Below are positions 63,519 to 64,000 of a DNA stretch of 64,000 nucleotides, piece after piece (position 1 is the stretch's first letter; every line of letters starts with the position of its first letter). Source of the stretch: Dorea formicigenerans (lineage in GTDB: Bacteria > Bacillota > Clostridia > Lachnospirales > Lachnospiraceae); NCBI RefSeq assembly GCF_025150245.1, contig NZ_CP102279.1:2353423-2417422 (forward strand), in the 5' to 3' direction. The notes beneath the pieces were generated by a model. It was not told the origin of the DNA, did no database searches, and saw nothing but the letters and a program-made list of their open reading frames with translations. The position numbers were made by a program, and so were the translations under genes.

Positions 63519-64000
63519 TTACCTTACGTCTCGGTACATCTTTGATATTCGGTCAATTGGTACCCCGTCCCGATACATCTTGCGAAGCCGATTCATTTTC
63601 CACATAACCTTAAGTTTCGGGATCGTCTTTTGGGGAAATCTGCGATCAGATGTATAAATCCTGTGCTTTGCGATTCCAAGTTTTACGCCCATTTCCTTAA
63701 GAGTCAGTGAAAACTGATAATCCTCCATGATTGGAAGGTTCGGGAACATTCCCGCCTCAAAGAACAACTCCCTGTCTATGAAGATTCCCTGATCTCCAAA
63801 CATGACCTTGCGGTCTTTGATCCGGTGATTGGAAATGACACGGCACGTCCACATAAAGAAATGCTTTGAATGAAATGCAATTCCAAAACACCCTGCCAGA
63901 TGGTCTTTCATCACATAACGAATCTCCGCCAGCGGATGCTTCGGAAGCTCGCTGTCACTATGCAGGAAAAACAAAATATCCCCGGAACTTTCTTTTGCTC
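63519..64000 (-). CDS. arsenosugar-type glycosyltransferase (TIGR04283-like), 5' end beyond window
   Basis: The frame runs from the window edge (64000) to TAA at 63519, 160 residues. It opens inside the GT-A fold with AKESSGDILFFLHSDSELP, where HSDSELP stands at the position of the HADT-x-LP metal/sugar-nucleotide motif, then GDQGIFIDRELFFEAGMFP and MEDYQFSLTLKEMG. This matches the family-2 glycosyltransferases linked to arsenosugar biosynthesis. It is upstream of the phosphotransferase, C-GCAxxG and arsS genes on the same strand. Confidence 0.8.
   Translation of the reverse strand, partial: AKESSGDILFFLHSDSELPKHPLAEIRYVMKDHLAGCFGIAFHSKHFFMWTCRVISNHRIKDRKVMFGDQGIFIDRELFFEAGMFPNLPIMEDYQFSLTLKEMGVKLGIAKHRIYTSDRRFPQKTIPKLKVMWKMNRLRKMYRDGVPIDRISKMYRDVR

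Noticed and set aside
1-64000. CRISPR arrays, prophage genes, tRNA or rRNA genes
   Set aside because: No regular spaced repeats, phage structural genes, cloverleaf or rRNA sequences were recognised in the window.

Overview
The window is low-GC, AT-rich Firmicute DNA, most probably a gut member of the Lachnospiraceae (Dorea/Mediterraneibacter type). The evidence is strong GGAGG ribosome sites, a CIRCE heat-shock operator, PadR/CdaR-type regulators, a PurO-type IMP cyclohydrolase, a short alpha/beta SASP-like spore protein and a clostridial eno-secG-rnr-smpB-ssrA order. Nearly all genes lie on the minus strand; the exceptions are a three-gene block at 6.3-9.0 kb and one lipoprotein at 53.8 kb. 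This looks like conserved chromosome. No tRNA, rRNA, CRISPR array, prophage or intact transposase was seen.

Layout. 0-2.1 kb: 5' part of an M29-type aminopeptidase with small membrane proteins and VanZ. 2.1-6.1 kb: pyrimidine genes pyrF-pyrK-pyrD, then fluC and pyrE. 6.3-9.0 kb (plus strand): a sugar ABC-transporter ATPase, a CdaR-type regulator and a DUF6106 protein. 9.0-17.3 kb: S41 protease, M23 peptidase, ftsX-ftsE, a second CdaR-type regulator, a WecG-like protein, a SASP and a PadR-DUF1700-DUF4097 cassette. 17.5-17.85 kb: a gene-free run of large stem-loops. 17.9-32.7 kb: addA (broken by one TGA), addB, a DapF homologue lacking both catalytic cysteines, hflX, a TPR lipoprotein, an ArsR repressor and two P1B metal ATPases, one with a long His/Cys repeat domain. 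32.8-38.3 kb: ung, hisF, hisH, a two-component system and a radical SAM protein. 38.4-43.6 kb: tmRNA, an 82-aa unknown, smpB, rnr, secG, eno. 43.7-53.5 kb: AAA/PD-(D/E)XK protein, glmM, FAD oxidoreductase, TetR, SPASM radical SAM, mntP, and purine genes for the last two steps to IMP. 53.7-60.8 kb: DUF5105-like lipoprotein, CIRCE-linked htpG, and an Ig-like surface protein co-transcribed with a kinase-like TPR membrane protein. 61-64 kb: an arsenosugar-type cluster with ArsS, a C-GCAxxG-C-C protein, a phosphotransferase and a glycosyltransferase cut by the window edge.

The most notable observations are these. ArsS is probably a selenoprotein whose apparent stop (TGA) is selenocysteine, followed by GGATD and TAA. 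A DapF-family protein has Ser in place of both catalytic Cys residues. addA carries an in-frame TGA where the family has Trp. A run of stem-loops at 17.5-17.85 kb is unexplained by any gene. A 110-residue His/Cys repeat array precedes a zinc/cadmium ATPase. A kinase-like/TPR and Ig-like pair suggests an uncharacterised envelope system. Several operators (PadR, TetR, CIRCE, ArsR) can be read directly from dyads placed on promoters.
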